NCBI GenBank assembly: GCA_937910825.1 | Contig: CALEMO010000386.1 | Location: 1-7,443 of the forward strand | Length of the DNA stretch: 7,443 nucleotides | DNA from: an uncultured Solirubrobacterales bacterium | GTDB lineage: Bacteria > Actinomycetota > Thermoleophilia > Solirubrobacterales > 70-9 | Direction of reading: 5' to 3' | Part shown: positions 1 through 7,196 of the stretch, piece after piece | Numbering within the stretch: position 1 is the stretch's first letter | How the letters are laid out: each line of letters starts with the position of its first letter | Notes under the pieces: model-generated | The model's database searches: none | What the model was told of the DNA's origin: nothing | Seen by the model: only the letters and a program-made list of their open reading frames with translations | Program-made: the position numbers and the translations under genes

Positions 1-54
1 GAAGCCGATTTGCCTCTTGGCAACAGTCGATTGACATTGGACGGCGAGACTCGA

Positions 55-91
55 AGTCCGGATCGCACAGTGAAGCGAAGCGATCCGGATT
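55..91. repeat. Long inverted repeat 3' of ilvC
   Basis: TCCGGATCGC (57-66) and GCGATCCGGA (80-89) are perfect 10-bp inverted copies around a 13-nt loop at 67-79. The outer positions 56/90 (G-T) and 55/91 (A-T) would extend the stem to 12 pairs with one wobble. It lies about 60 nt past the ilvC stop in the ilvC transcript. No T-run follows on either strand, so it is not a textbook intrinsic terminator. It could be a Rho-dependent or 3'-protecting stem-loop, or a pair of operator half-sites. The arms share the octamer GATCCGGA with the other two gaps around ilvC and menE. Confidence 0.6.
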
Positions 92-128
92 ACTTGTTCG
101 GCGAAGGCAGGCGGCTCCAGGTCGTTTC

Positions 129-147
129 CGGGGGCCGCTTGCCCCCG
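129..147 (-). terminator. GC-rich hairpin directly after ilvC, possible terminator
   Basis: CGGGGGC (129-135) and GCCCCCG (141-147) form a perfect 7-bp, all-GC stem with a 5-nt loop. In the ilvC transcript the stem begins 3 nt after the TAG stop codon. A U-tract is missing: the transcript continues GAAACGAC. The position suggests a 3'-end hairpin, as high-GC actinobacteria often use terminators with poor U-tracts, but termination here is inferred. Confidence 0.4.
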
Positions 148-150
148 CAG

Positions 151-1155
151 CTAAAACTCGGTGTTGATCCAGGGCATCATGTCGCGGAGTTCGGCTCCGA
201 CGATTTCGACCTTGTGATCCTTGCCTTCCTGGCGCATGCGGTCGAAGTTCTCGTTGCCGGCGCGGCTCTCGGCGATGAACTCCTTGGCAAAGTCGCCGGA
301 CTGGATCTCGGCGAGAATCTCCTTCATCGCCGCGCGGGACTCGTCACCGATGACCCTTGTACCGCGGGTCAAGTCCCCGTACTCGGCCGTGTTCGAGATC
401 GAGTAGCGCATTCCCTGGATGCCCTTTTCGTACATCAGGTCGACGATCAGCTTGAGCTCGTGAAGGCATTCGAAATAGGCCAGCCGGGGGTCGTATCCAC
501 CTTCGACCAGCGTGTCGAAGGCCGCTCGGACGAGTTCAGTTGCGCCACCACAGAGCACGGCCTGCTCACCGAAGAGATCAGTTTCACACTCATCCTTGAA
601 GGTCGTTTCGATGATTCCGGCGCGTCCTCCGCCGATGCCTATCGCGTAGGCCAGCACCAACTCGTGGGCATTGCCGGTGGCATTCTGCTCGATGGCCATC
701 AGGCAGGGCACTCCCGAGCCCTCTTCGTACTGGCGCCGCACCATGTGGCCGGGTCCCTTCGGGGCGACCATGCCGACGTCCACGCCGGCCGGTGGAGTGA
801 TCTGGTCGAAGCGGATCGCAAAACCGTGTGCAAACATCAGCAGGTTTCCTTCGGCGATGCCGTCGCTGATTTCGTTCTGCCAGATATCAGCCTGAAGCTC
901 GTCCGGAAGAAGGATCATCACGATGTCGCCCTTGCTGGACGCATCGGCTACCGAAAGTACTTCAAGGCCGGCGGATGAAGCCTGTTCGCGACTGGCGGAA
1001 TCCTTCCGAAGGCCAACCACAACGTTGACTCCGGACTCCTTCAGATTCAGCGCGTGGGCGTGGCCCTGTGAACCAAAGCCGAGAATGGCGACGGTCTTGC
1101 CTTCCAGCTTGGAGAGGTCACCGTCCTTGTCGTAGAAGATGTCTTGTTCGCTCAT
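151..1155 (-). CDS. ilvC: Ketol-acid reductoisomerase (NADP+), class I
   Basis: IlvC isomerises and reduces acetolactate or acetohydroxybutyrate to dihydroxy acids, the second common step of valine, leucine and isoleucine synthesis, in the cytosol with Mg2+ and NADPH. The 334-residue length is typical of the short class I form. The Rossmann motif GFGSQGHA is at residues 26-33. The cofactor loop R50-K-D-S53-A-S55 has two serines and no terminal acid, which favours NADPH. Expected catalytic residues are visible: H110 (FAHGF), K133 (APKGPGH), D193 and E197 (ETDLFGEQ), E229 and E233 (ECLHELK) and S254 (SISNTAEYG). The ATG at 1155-1153 gives the usual N terminus; only a weak GGA precedes it. menE ends 42 nt upstream on the same strand, so co-transcription or a separate promoter are both possible. 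No ilvB or ilvN, its usual partners, is in view. The gene looks intact. Confidence 0.97.
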   Translation of the reverse strand: MSEQDIFYDKDGDLSKLEGKTVAILGFGSQGHAHALNLKESGVNVVVGLRKDSASREQASSAGLEVLSVADASSKGDIVMILLPDELQADIWQNEISDGIAEGNLLMFAHGFAIRFDQITPPAGVDVGMVAPKGPGHMVRRQYEEGSGVPCLMAIEQNATGNAHELVLAYAIGIGGGRAGIIETTFKDECETDLFGEQAVLCGGATELVRAAFDTLVEGGYDPRLAYFECLHELKLIVDLMYEKGIQGMRYSISNTAEYGDLTRGTRVIGDESRAAMKEILAEIQSGDFAKEFIAESRAGNENFDRMRQEGKDHKVEIVGAELRDMMPWINTEF

Positions 1156-1163
1156 GATCCGGA
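1156..1163 (-). repeat. TCCGGATC octamer abutting the ilvC start codon
   Basis: Read on the ilvC strand, TCCGGATC ends directly at the ATG. The same octamer lies 6 nt before the proposed menE ATG and twice, inverted, downstream of ilvC. It may contribute a weak GGA ribosome-binding element or be part of a shared operator. Its role is unknown. Confidence 0.35.
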
Positions 1164-1185
1164 ATGCTACGCGGAGTGAAGCATT
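1163..1185. promoter_or_regulatory. Interrupted dyad AATGCT-N11-AGCATT upstream of ilvC
   Basis: AATGCT at 1163-1168 and AGCATT at 1180-1185 are perfect 6-bp inverted half-sites with an 11-nt spacer. This matches the T-N11-A dyad geometry of LysR-family binding sites. In enteric bacteria the LysR-type regulator IlvY controls ilvC, so such a site next to ilvC is suggestive. It fills most of the 42-nt gap between the menE stop and the ilvC ATG. It could instead fold as a small RNA hairpin over the ilvC ribosome-binding region. No regulator gene is in the window, and no convincing -10 or -35 elements are seen nearby. Confidence 0.3.
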
Positions 1186-1197
1186 TTGGCCGCCCGG

Positions 1198-2562
1198 TCA
1201 CCGCAGCAAGGAGCGCTGAAGCTTTCCAGACGCGGTGCGCGGCAGTTCACTAACAACTTCGACCTGCTTCGGCACCTTGTACTCGGCAAGTTTGCCCGAG
1301 CAGTGATCTCGGATCTGCTGCTCGCTCAGGTCCGACCCGTCACTCAGCACCACCACCGCTGTAACTGCCTGCTGCCAATCAGGATCTGGGCGGCCGACCA
1401 CCGCCGCTTCGACGATTTCCGGGTGGCGGGCCAGCACGTCCTCGACTTCGGACGGAGCGACATTCTCTCCCCCGGTGATAATCATCTCGTCGGTGCGGCC
1501 ATCCACATAGAGGAAGCCGTCGTCGTCAATCCAGCCCATGTCGCCGGTGTGCAGCCAGCCGTCTCCGTCGAGCGCCTCTGACGATACGGTCGGGCCCTGG
1601 ACCAGGATCTCTCCATCGTGGATGCGCAGGTGGGAAGTCAGCAGGGGACGGCCCACCGATCCGACCTTGCGGCTCGCCTCCTTCACCTCCAGCGTGGTCA
1701 CCTGCGAGCAGGTCTCGGTCAGGCCGTAGGTCTGGATCACCGAAGCCCCGCGAGACAGCGCCGTTTCCAAGGCACTCCTGGGAACCGGACCGCCACCGAC
1801 CAGGATCGCCCTCGGAGCAGAGAGGTCAACGTCTTCCTCGATCAGGCGCAGCAGCATTGTCGAAACCATCGAGATGATGCTGACTCTGTCGCGCTCGATC
1901 GCAGGACCCACGGCATCCGTTTCGAATCCGTCGTGCAGAACCATCGTCGTGCCATAGATCACCGAGCGCATCACAATGGAAAGGCCGGATATGTGGCTCA
2001 GCGGCAGGCAGCAAAGCCACCTGTCTTCCGGGTTGACTCCGATGTTAAATGCCGATCCCATGGCGCTGAAAAGGTGGTTGCCGTAGCTCAGCCCGACAGA
2101 ATGGGCGGCTCCGCTGGATCCGCTGGTCAGGATGCGACAGTGCACGTCGTCCATGTCGTGCTCGTAGAGCAGCGGCAGGTCCGCCTCGGTGCTGGTGAGT
2201 TTGCTGGCGTCGTCCAGATCGATCGCCCCGCAGGACTTGACCGCTTCCGACCTTTCGGCGAGCGAGAGCTTCGGGCTCAGGGGCAGCAGCACGGCACCCG
2301 TCTTCATCAAGGCGTGGATCAGGACCACGCTGTCCCTGGTTCCGCGCACCGTCACCGCGGCGGTAGCACCTCGCCGCACGCCGAAAGCCACCAGCCGTCG
2401 AGCCGCATGCTCGGCCGCCTCATCCAGCTCCGAGTAGCTCATCGGGCCGTCCTCGCTGATCAGAGCGACGCGGTCAGGACAAGTCTGGGATCTCTGTGCG
2501 AGCCAGTTATCTAGTTTCAATGGGTCATCTTCCTGCATCCCCGGATATGGTTGCCCCGACAT
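1198..2562 (-). CDS. menE: o-Succinylbenzoate--CoA ligase (OSB-CoA synthetase)
   Basis: MenE activates o-succinylbenzoate with ATP and CoA to OSB-CoA, the substrate of MenB. The protein is an ANL-superfamily adenylating enzyme of 454 residues from the ATG at 2562. Visible motifs are the P-loop [11 protein letters not shown] (about 146-156), YGLTETC (279-285), HTGDMGW (338-344), the hinge region [14 protein letters not shown] (355-368) and the C-terminal catalytic lysine in RTASGKLQR (K447). The P-loop has His where most relatives have Lys. The frame is open up to a TTG at 2655, but that start would run into menB and its extra residues do not look like the family. An ATG at 2538, before [11 protein letters not shown], is a second possible start. 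The assignment as MenE rather than another acyl-CoA ligase rests on the adjacent menB-menA-menC-menD genes as well as the sequence. It is transcribed divergently from menB. Confidence 0.9.
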   Translation of the reverse strand: MSGQPYPGMQEDDPLKLDNWLAQRSQTCPDRVALISEDGPMSYSELDEAAEHAARRLVAFGVRRGATAAVTVRGTRDSVVLIHALMKTGAVLLPLSPKLSLAERSEAVKSCGAIDLDDASKLTSTEADLPLLYEHDMDDVHCRILTSGSSGAAHSVGLSYGNHLFSAMGSAFNIGVNPEDRWLCCLPLSHISGLSIVMRSVIYGTTMVLHDGFETDAVGPAIERDRVSIISMVSTMLLRLIEEDVDLSAPRAILVGGGPVPRSALETALSRGASVIQTYGLTETCSQVTTLEVKEASRKVGSVGRPLLTSHLRIHDGEILVQGPTVSSEALDGDGWLHTGDMGWIDDDGFLYVDGRTDEMIITGGENVAPSEVEDVLARHPEIVEAAVVGRPDPDWQQAVTAVVVLSDGSDLSEQQIRDHCSGKLAEYKVPKQVEVVSELPRTASGKLQRSLLR

Positions 2563-2566
2563 TCTC

Positions 2567-2576
2567 GCGATCCGGA
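2567..2576 (+). repeat. GCGATCCGGA, third intergenic site of the octamer
   Basis: This 10-mer is identical to the right arm of the inverted repeat 3' of ilvC (80-89). On the menE strand it reads TCCGGATCGC and lies a few nt before the menE ATG. It overlaps the CGATCC-N7-GGATCG dyad. Confidence 0.35.
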
Positions 2577-2623
2577 CCCGGGATCGAAGTCCGCCCCGGT
2601 CAACCAGGGTCGCCGTCCCGAAC

Positions 2624-2627
2624 GGAG
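2624..2627 (+). promoter_or_regulatory. Ribosome-binding site of menB (GGAG)
   Basis: GGAG lies 8 nt before the TTG at 2636. No alternative start with comparable spacing was found, so this site decides the unusual TTG start of menB. Confidence 0.65.
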
Positions 2628-2635
2628 CACCAGTC

Positions 2636-3514
2636 TTGCCTGAACGCCATCGCAACGCGCCGCCCGAAGAATCGCTCTACGAGCCGATCGAATGGCAGAG
2701 CGCCCACGAATATTCGGACATTCTCTACGAGAAGGCCGAGAGCATCGCCAAGATCACCATCAATCGGCCTGAAGTCCGCAACGCATTCAGGCCCCAGGCG
2801 CTCGCCGAGCTCAGAGATGCGTTCTCACGGGCGCGAGACGACCTGGAAGTCGGTTCGATCATCTTCACCGGGGCCGGCACTGAGGCATTCTGTTCCGGAG
2901 GTGACCAGCGCATCCGTGGGGACGACGGCTACATCGGCGACGACGAAGTCGCCGGACAGGGTGTCGGCCGCCTCGATGTAGGCGACCTCCACGTTCAGAT
3001 CAGGCGACTGCCGAAGCCGGTGATCGCGATGGTCGCCGGATACGCGATCGGTGGCGGCCACATCCTGCATCTGGTCTGCGACATGACGATCGCCGCCGAC
3101 AATGCCCGCTTCGGCCAGACGGGTCCGCGCGTCGGCAGCTTCGACGGAGGCTTCGGTGCCAGTCTGCTGGCGCGAAACATCGGGGTCAAGAAAGCGAAGG
3201 AATTCTGGTTCCTCTGTCGCCACTACACAGCCGAAGAAGCGCTCGAGATGGGGCTGGTGAACGCGGTTGTGCCGATTGCAGACCTGGAAAAAGAAACTGT
3301 CGCCTGGTGTCGCGAGATGTCGCACCTTTCCCCGCTCTCGCTGAGACTGCTGAAGTCGAGCTTCAATGCTGAAGAAGACGGACTGACCGGTCTCCAGCAG
3401 CTCTCTCACGACGCGACACTGCTGTTCTACATGTCCGAAGAGGGCCAGGAGGGCCGCAACGCCTTCAAGGAAGGCCGGGCTCCGGACTTCGGCAAGTTCC
3501 CCCGACGCCCGTGA
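2636..3514 (+). CDS. menB: 1,4-Dihydroxy-2-naphthoyl-CoA synthase
   Basis: MenB is a crotonase-fold enzyme that cyclises o-succinylbenzoyl-CoA to DHNA-CoA by a Dieckmann-type condensation. The protein has 292 residues from a TTG supported by GGAG. It opens with the usual [10 protein letters not shown] and [13 protein letters not shown] segments. The oxyanion-hole and CoA-site motif CSGGDQ is at 86-91 and [11 protein letters not shown] at 135-145. The active-site segment [12 protein letters not shown] spans 161-172 and contains S168 and D170, matching the catalytic Ser and Asp of E. coli MenB. Y99 lies in the mobile loop, and Y265 in [15 protein letters not shown]161 and G163 in QTG fit the bicarbonate-dependent type I enzymes. 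The near-universal C-terminal PDFGKF is present. It heads the rightward menB-menA-menC-menD series, and its TGA overlaps the menA GTG. The gene looks intact. Confidence 0.97.
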   Translation: MPERHRNAPPEESLYEPIEWQSAHEYSDILYEKAESIAKITINRPEVRNAFRPQALAELRDAFSRARDDLEVGSIIFTGAGTEAFCSGGDQRIRGDDGYIGDDEVAGQGVGRLDVGDLHVQIRRLPKPVIAMVAGYAIGGGHILHLVCDMTIAADNARFGQTGPRVGSFDGGFGASLLARNIGVKKAKEFWFLCRHYTAEEALEMGLVNAVVPIADLEKETVAWCREMSHLSPLSLRLLKSSFNAEEDGLTGLQQLSHDATLLFYMSEEGQEGRNAFKEGRAPDFGKFPRRP

Positions 3515-4392
3515 GGATCTGGCTGAATGCCGCACGGCCGCGCACCTTGCCGGCGGCGGTCGCCCCGGTCCTGGTCGGCACGGCGGCAGCCTTCTACGCG
3601 GCCGACGACCTGCCGCGCTGGGGCGGGTTCTTCGCTGCCCTGATAGCGAGCATCCTCATCCAGATCGGCACCAACCTCGCCAACGATTACTCGGACGCCC
3701 GCCGTGGCGCCGATTCAGCCGACCGCCTGGGACCCGTGCGTGTGACTTCGGCCGGGCTCGTGACGCCCCGGCGGGTACTTGTAGCAACCTGGATCGCCTT
3801 CGGCGTCTCCGCCCTGCTCGGCATCTACCTCGCATTTCTGGCCGGACCGATCATTCTGGTCGTGGGCGCAGTTTCGATCGCCGCCGGCGTGCTCTATACG
3901 GGCGGGCCGAAGCCCTACGGTTACGCCGGCCTCGGAGAAGTCTTCGTATTTCTCTTCTTCGGGCTGGTCTCGGTGAACGGTTCCTACTACGTCCAGTTGG
4001 AAGAGATCAGCTGCGTCTCGATCGGGCTTTCGGTCGCGGTCGGGTTCCTCTCGACCGCGATCCTGGTGGTGAACAACACCCGCGACATGGATACCGACCG
4101 CCGAGCGGGCAAAAACACACTCGCAGTGCGCATCGGTCGTGAGCGCTCGAGATTTCTGTACCTCGGACTGATGCTCGGCGCTTTCGTAGTGCTCGCATTG
4201 ACCTTGCTGCTGAGTGGTGGACCCTGGCCGGCGCTGCTGGGCCTGCTCGCCCTACCGATGACCGTGAAGCCGATTAGGGCAATGCGAACGCGCACCGACG
4301 GGCCATCGCTCAATGCTGCTCTCGCACAAACCGGAGCCGCCCTGGGCGTTTTCTCGCTGCTTACGGCAATCGGGCTGGTGATCGGCGCCTGA
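3511..4392 (+). CDS. menA: 1,4-Dihydroxy-2-naphthoate polyprenyltransferase
   Basis: MenA is a membrane prenyltransferase of the UbiA superfamily. It attaches a polyprenyl chain to 1,4-dihydroxy-2-naphthoate, with loss of CO2, to form demethylmenaquinone. The protein has 293 residues and about eight or nine hydrophobic segments, roughly at 14-30, 38-57, 90-110, 112-130, 142-160, 168-187, 214-235, 238-252 and 268-291. The two Asp-rich motifs that bind Mg2+-diphosphate are NDYSD (58-62) with the following [12 protein letters not shown], and [14 protein letters not shown] (188-201). The GTG start overlaps the menB stop in a GTGA arrangement with no clear Shine-Dalgarno sequence of its own, which suggests translational coupling to menB. 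Neighbouring men genes separate it from other UbiA prenyltransferases. Chain length cannot be read from the sequence. Confidence 0.95.
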   Translation: MRIWLNAARPRTLPAAVAPVLVGTAAAFYAADDLPRWGGFFAALIASILIQIGTNLANDYSDARRGADSADRLGPVRVTSAGLVTPRRVLVATWIAFGVSALLGIYLAFLAGPIILVVGAVSIAAGVLYTGGPKPYGYAGLGEVFVFLFFGLVSVNGSYYVQLEEISCVSIGLSVAVGFLSTAILVVNNTRDMDTDRRAGKNTLAVRIGRERSRFLYLGLMLGAFVVLALTLLLSGGPWPALLGLLALPMTVKPIRAMRTRTDGPSLNAALAQTGAALGVFSLLTAIGLVIGA

Positions 4393-4417
4393 GCCCGGTC
4401 GAGACACCCGGTTCGGC

Positions 4418-4425
4418 GAAGGGGG
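4418..4425 (+). promoter_or_regulatory. Shine-Dalgarno-like GAAGGGGG between menA and menC
   Basis: This purine-rich run is the best ribosome-binding candidate in the 83 nt between the menA stop and the first conventional menC start. The nearest start codon is GTG at 4429-4431, which is out of frame with menC by one base. The GTG at 4476 is about 50 nt away, too far to be served by it. The site therefore points to an upstream menC start that the present sequence does not provide in frame. Confidence 0.4.
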
Positions 4426-4475
4426 TCCGTGCCTTCAGCATCGATCCGTACGCCCTGCCGTTCCGGCGGCCATAC

Positions 4476-5468
4476 GTGACGGCAAGGGGAACCCTCGAAC
4501 GCCGCGAGATTGTTCTTCTGCGGATCAGTGACGCCGACGGGGTCACCGGACTCGGGGAAGCGGTCCCGCTTTCACTTCGCGGCGGGGCCAGCCTGAAGTC
4601 CGTGTTCACCGAAATCACCGACTGGGCCCAGGCTCAGGTTGATGCCCGCGACGGTTTGATACCCCTTCCGGCCAGCTCAGCCTCCCGCTGTGCGGTCCTC
4701 ACGGCCCTGGCGGACCTGGAAGCACGGCGAGCCGGTCTGCCACTCCACGAACTACTCAGCCCAGGCGTCAAGGCTGTCCCGGTTGCCTGTAACGCCACGC
4801 TGACCACGGACAGCCCCGAAGGAGTGCTCGCGCAGGCCGAGGGCTGGGCAGCCGACGGCTTTACAGTTTTCAAGCTGAAGCTCGGCTCGGCCCACGACGT
4901 CGGCCAGGTCCGCGCGGTTCGTGACGGACTGGGTGACGAGGTGGCCATCCGGCTTGATGCGAACGCTTCCTGGAGCCTTGATCAGGCGTCGCGGATCCTT
5001 TCCGAAGTAGAGCCGCTGGCAATTGAACTGGTCGAGCAACCGGTTGAAAACCTGGACGAGATGGCAGCTCTCCGAAAACGCACTCACATTCCTGTGGTCG
5101 CCGATGAGTCGGTTTCCGACTCCGACGAAGCTGAACGGGCAAGCCGGCTTTCAGCCTGCGACGCGATCACCGTGAAGCTCAGCAAGATCGGAAGCCTCGA
5201 TGTGCGACTCGGTGGCTTTCTGCCGACCTACCTTTCCAGCGCGCTCGACGGACCAGTCGGCATTGCAGCGGCGGCCCACGCCGCCCAGTCGCTGCCCCGC
5301 CACGGCGTATGGGCCACCGTGTCCCACGGACTGGCCACCGAACGTCTTTTCTCGGAAACGATTGCCGACCAAGGCAAACTGCTGGACGGCCCGCTGCTGC
5401 CTGTGCCACCGGGTGACGGCCTTGGCATATCGATAGACGAGCGCGCCCTGACAAGTTTGCGCCTCTAG
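4476..5468 (+). CDS. menC: o-Succinylbenzoate synthase (5' end uncertain)
   Basis: MenC dehydrates SHCHC to o-succinylbenzoate and belongs to the enolase superfamily. The metal and acid-base residues are all visible (numbered from the GTG at 4476): K133 and K135 in FKLKLG, D161 in RLDANASW, E187 in ELVEQPV, D210 in VVADES and K234 in VKLSKIG. This spacing closely follows E. coli MenC (K133, D161, E190, D213, K235). The GTG at 4476 is the first ATG, GTG or TTG in frame and gives 330 residues. It removes the family's first strand and capping-domain loop, because the same frame upstream (4431-4475) encodes AFSIDPYALPFRRPY, which runs into VTARGTLERRE as in family members. The real start is thus probably upstream: a CTG at 4389 overlapping the menA TGA, or GTG 4429 if one base is missing. 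menD follows after 17 nt. Confidence 0.9.
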   Translation: MTARGTLERREIVLLRISDADGVTGLGEAVPLSLRGGASLKSVFTEITDWAQAQVDARDGLIPLPASSASRCAVLTALADLEARRAGLPLHELLSPGVKAVPVACNATLTTDSPEGVLAQAEGWAADGFTVFKLKLGSAHDVGQVRAVRDGLGDEVAIRLDANASWSLDQASRILSEVEPLAIELVEQPVENLDEMAALRKRTHIPVVADESVSDSDEAERASRLSACDAITVKLSKIGSLDVRLGGFLPTYLSSALDGPVGIAAAAHAAQSLPRHGVWATVSHGLATERLFSETIADQGKLLDGPLLPVPPGDGLGISIDERALTSLRL

Positions 5469-5485
5469 TCATCTAGGCTGCCTGC

Positions 5486-7168
5486 GTGGATCCGACCAAT
5501 ACCAATACGGCGCATGCGTCCGCGTTCACCGAAGAACTCGCGCGGTCCGGAGTAAGGCAGGCGGTCATCTCCCCCGGCTCCCGCTCGGCGCCGCTCGCCC
5601 TAGCGCTCTGGCGACAGCGGGAAATCGATGTGACCGTCGTGATCGACGAGCGCTCTGCCGGATTCTTTGCCCTCGGCGCTGCCCACGCGAGTAGCCGACC
5701 GGTGGCCCTTCTCTGCACCTCCGGAACCGCCGCCGCAAACTATGCACCGGCCGTCGCCGAAGCCGATCTTTCGGCCGTGCCACTGATCGTGCTTTCTGCC
5801 GACCGCCCTCCGGAGTTGCGCGATACAGGCGCGGGGCAGACGATCGACCAGATCAAGCTTTTTGGAAACGCGGTCCGCTGGTTCGCCGAGGTTGGCAGCC
5901 ACCAGGCAGACGACGATGGACTCGTACACCTGAGGTCACTGGCCTGCCGGGCCTGGGCCAAAGCCTCCGGCGATCCGCGGCCCGGACCGGTTCATCTCAA
6001 TTTCCCGTTCCGGGACCCGCTTGACCCCTCCCCGGTGAAAGGCGCCGTTTCCGCTACCGGAGAGTTGGCGAAAGAAGGTCGCCCGCCAGACCCGTTGACC
6101 CGGGTCTTGACGGCCGTGCCGACGCTTGGGGCGGATTCGGTGAAGCGAATCCAGGCCTTGATCGAGAAGAGCGACCGGACCCTGATCGTCGCCGGCCGAC
6201 AGACAGACCCGCGCCTGTGCGAGCCACTGACTGCGCTGGCTGCCCGAATCGACGCCCCGATCCTTGCCGAGCCGACGTCGCAGCTCAGGTGTGGCCCCCA
6301 CGACCGCAGCAGGGTCGTCTCGAACTACGGCCGCATCGCGACGACCGGATCGGCCAGCCTGGCCCCCGACCTGGTCCTGCGCTTCGGAGAGATGCCGACC
6401 TCCAAGCCCCTTCGCCTCTGGCTTGCCTCTCTCGATGACCTGACCCAGGTGGTGGTCGATCCCTTGTTCGCATGGAACGAACCGACCAGGATCGCCGACC
6501 TGATCGTGCGTTCCTCGCCGCTCTCCCTGCTCGACCAGCTCTCGGTCGGCCTGGCCCAGCGGCAGCCCGGTGCTTTCTGCAATGAGTGGCTCGAACTAGA
6601 GCGGATCGAAGCTTCAGCCGTTTCGTCAATCGGCGAGCTCGGCGGCATCGTCGCCTGTGATGTCCATCGGGCGATCGCGACGGCGAGCGGCGACGGCGAC
6701 CTCGTTTACACCTCTTCGAGCATGGCGATCCGGGACCAGGAAGCTTTCGTACCTTCTGGCCCGGCCAGCGTGCTTTTCCTGGCGAATCGCGGCGCCAACG
6801 GGATCGATGGGGTGCTTGCTTCGGGAATCGGCGCAGCGGCTGCCACGGGCAGACCAGCCACGATCATCGCCGGCGACCTTGGCTTCCAGCACGACGTTGG
6901 CAGCCTTGCCCTGCTCGATGCCGGACAGCAATCGGTAAAAGTCGTCGTGCTCAACAACGGAGGCGGCGCCATCTTCGCCCGGCTGCCACAGAAGCAGACG
7001 ATGGACGCAACCGAATTCGACGCTTTGATGACGACCCCGGGCCGGCTTCGGATCGAGTCGGCGGCGGCCATGTTTGACCTGCCATACACGCTGGTCACCG
7101 AGAGTTCCGAACTGGAGCCTGCACTCGCAGGCCCAGCCGTCGTCATCGAAATTCCCGTTCCGGCCTGA
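5486..7168 (+). CDS. menD: SEPHCHC synthase
   Basis: MenD is a thiamine-diphosphate enzyme that adds the succinic semialdehyde unit of 2-oxoglutarate to isochorismate, the first committed step of menaquinone synthesis. The 560 residues cover the three expected domains. The N-terminal pyrimidine-binding domain has SPGSRSAPL (29-37, with S32 and R33), the ThDP-activating E55 in VIDERSAGFFALG, LLCTSGTAAANYAPAV and R107 in SADRPPEL. The C-terminal diphosphate-binding domain has SSSMAIRD (410-417, R416), NRGANGID (434-441), GDLGFQHD (463-470) and NNGGGAIFARLPQ (490-502), which supply the Mg2+-ThDP site. Residues 32, 33, 55 and 107 fall at the same numbers as in E. coli MenD, which supports the GTG start at 5486. 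A weak TAGG lies 8 nt before it. The 17-nt gap after menC implies one transcript. The gene looks intact. Confidence 0.96.
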   Translation: MDPTNTNTAHASAFTEELARSGVRQAVISPGSRSAPLALALWRQREIDVTVVIDERSAGFFALGAAHASSRPVALLCTSGTAAANYAPAVAEADLSAVPLIVLSADRPPELRDTGAGQTIDQIKLFGNAVRWFAEVGSHQADDDGLVHLRSLACRAWAKASGDPRPGPVHLNFPFRDPLDPSPVKGAVSATGELAKEGRPPDPLTRVLTAVPTLGADSVKRIQALIEKSDRTLIVAGRQTDPRLCEPLTALAARIDAPILAEPTSQLRCGPHDRSRVVSNYGRIATTGSASLAPDLVLRFGEMPTSKPLRLWLASLDDLTQVVVDPLFAWNEPTRIADLIVRSSPLSLLDQLSVGLAQRQPGAFCNEWLELERIEASAVSSIGELGGIVACDVHRAIATASGDGDLVYTSSSMAIRDQEAFVPSGPASVLFLANRGANGIDGVLASGIGAAAATGRPATIIAGDLGFQHDVGSLALLDAGQQSVKVVVLNNGGGAIFARLPQKQTMDATEFDALMTTPGRLRIESAAAMFDLPYTLVTESSELEPALAGPAVVIEIPVPA

Positions 7169-7188
7169 CACTTTTCCCTGCCGTGTCA
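7166..7188. terminator. Weak stem-loop between convergent menD and menF
   Basis: TGACAC (7166-7171, including the menD stop) pairs with GTGTCA (7183-7188) around an 11-nt loop. It sits in the 28-nt gap between two convergent stop codons, where a bidirectional terminator would be expected. The stem is only 6 bp and no clean T-run follows on either strand, so this is a weak call. Confidence 0.25.
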
Positions 7189-7196
7189 AGCAACTT

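Larger units (their letters stand above)
1..150. other. Non-coding stretch downstream of ilvC
   Basis: This is the gap between the ilvC stop codon and the left edge. I see no convincing gene in it. A rightward frame open from position 10 runs on into the antisense strand of ilvC and is a shadow of that gene. On the minus strand an ATG at 37-35 begins a frame reading MSIDCCQEANRL that is open to the edge. It lacks a clear Shine-Dalgarno sequence and cannot be identified, so it could be the start of the next leftward gene or chance. What the stretch clearly holds is two inverted repeats, described separately. Confidence 0.6.
2563..2635. promoter_or_regulatory. Divergent menE/menB intergenic region
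   Basis: These 73 bp separate the proposed menE ATG from the menB TTG and should carry promoters for both directions. On the minus strand TTGACC (2603-2598) resembles a -35 box, but no good -10 box sits at the right distance. On the plus strand only a weak -10-like TATGGT (2546-2551) is seen, inside the menE 5' end. A dyad CGATCC-N7-GGATCG (2568-2586) lies just upstream of menE and could be an operator. The promoter assignment rests mainly on gene layout. Confidence 0.45.

Noticed and set aside
10..978. Long plus-strand open frame (322 codons) opposite ilvC
   Set aside because: It is antisense to a fully supported ilvC, begins with TTG and has no recognisable domain; GC-rich codon bias opens such shadow frames.
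1618..2514. Plus-strand open frame of 298 codons opposite menE
   Set aside because: It is antisense to conserved MenE motifs, is rich in Arg, Gln, His and Asp as expected of a shadow frame, and resembles no protein family.
2563..2655. 31-residue N-terminal extension of menE from TTG 2655
   Set aside because: It would overlap the menB start and ribosome-binding site, and its Arg- and Gly-rich sequence does not resemble MenE N termini; ATG 2562 or 2538 is more plausible.
2825..3535. Minus-strand open frame of 236 codons opposite menB
   Set aside because: It mirrors menB codons with no motif of its own; menB is clearly the real gene.
7184..7189. Perfect TTGACA -35 hexamer on the minus strand at the menD 3' end
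   Set aside because: No -10-like sequence lies 16-18 bp downstream, and it would direct antisense transcription of menD; it is part of the 6-bp stem and probably chance.
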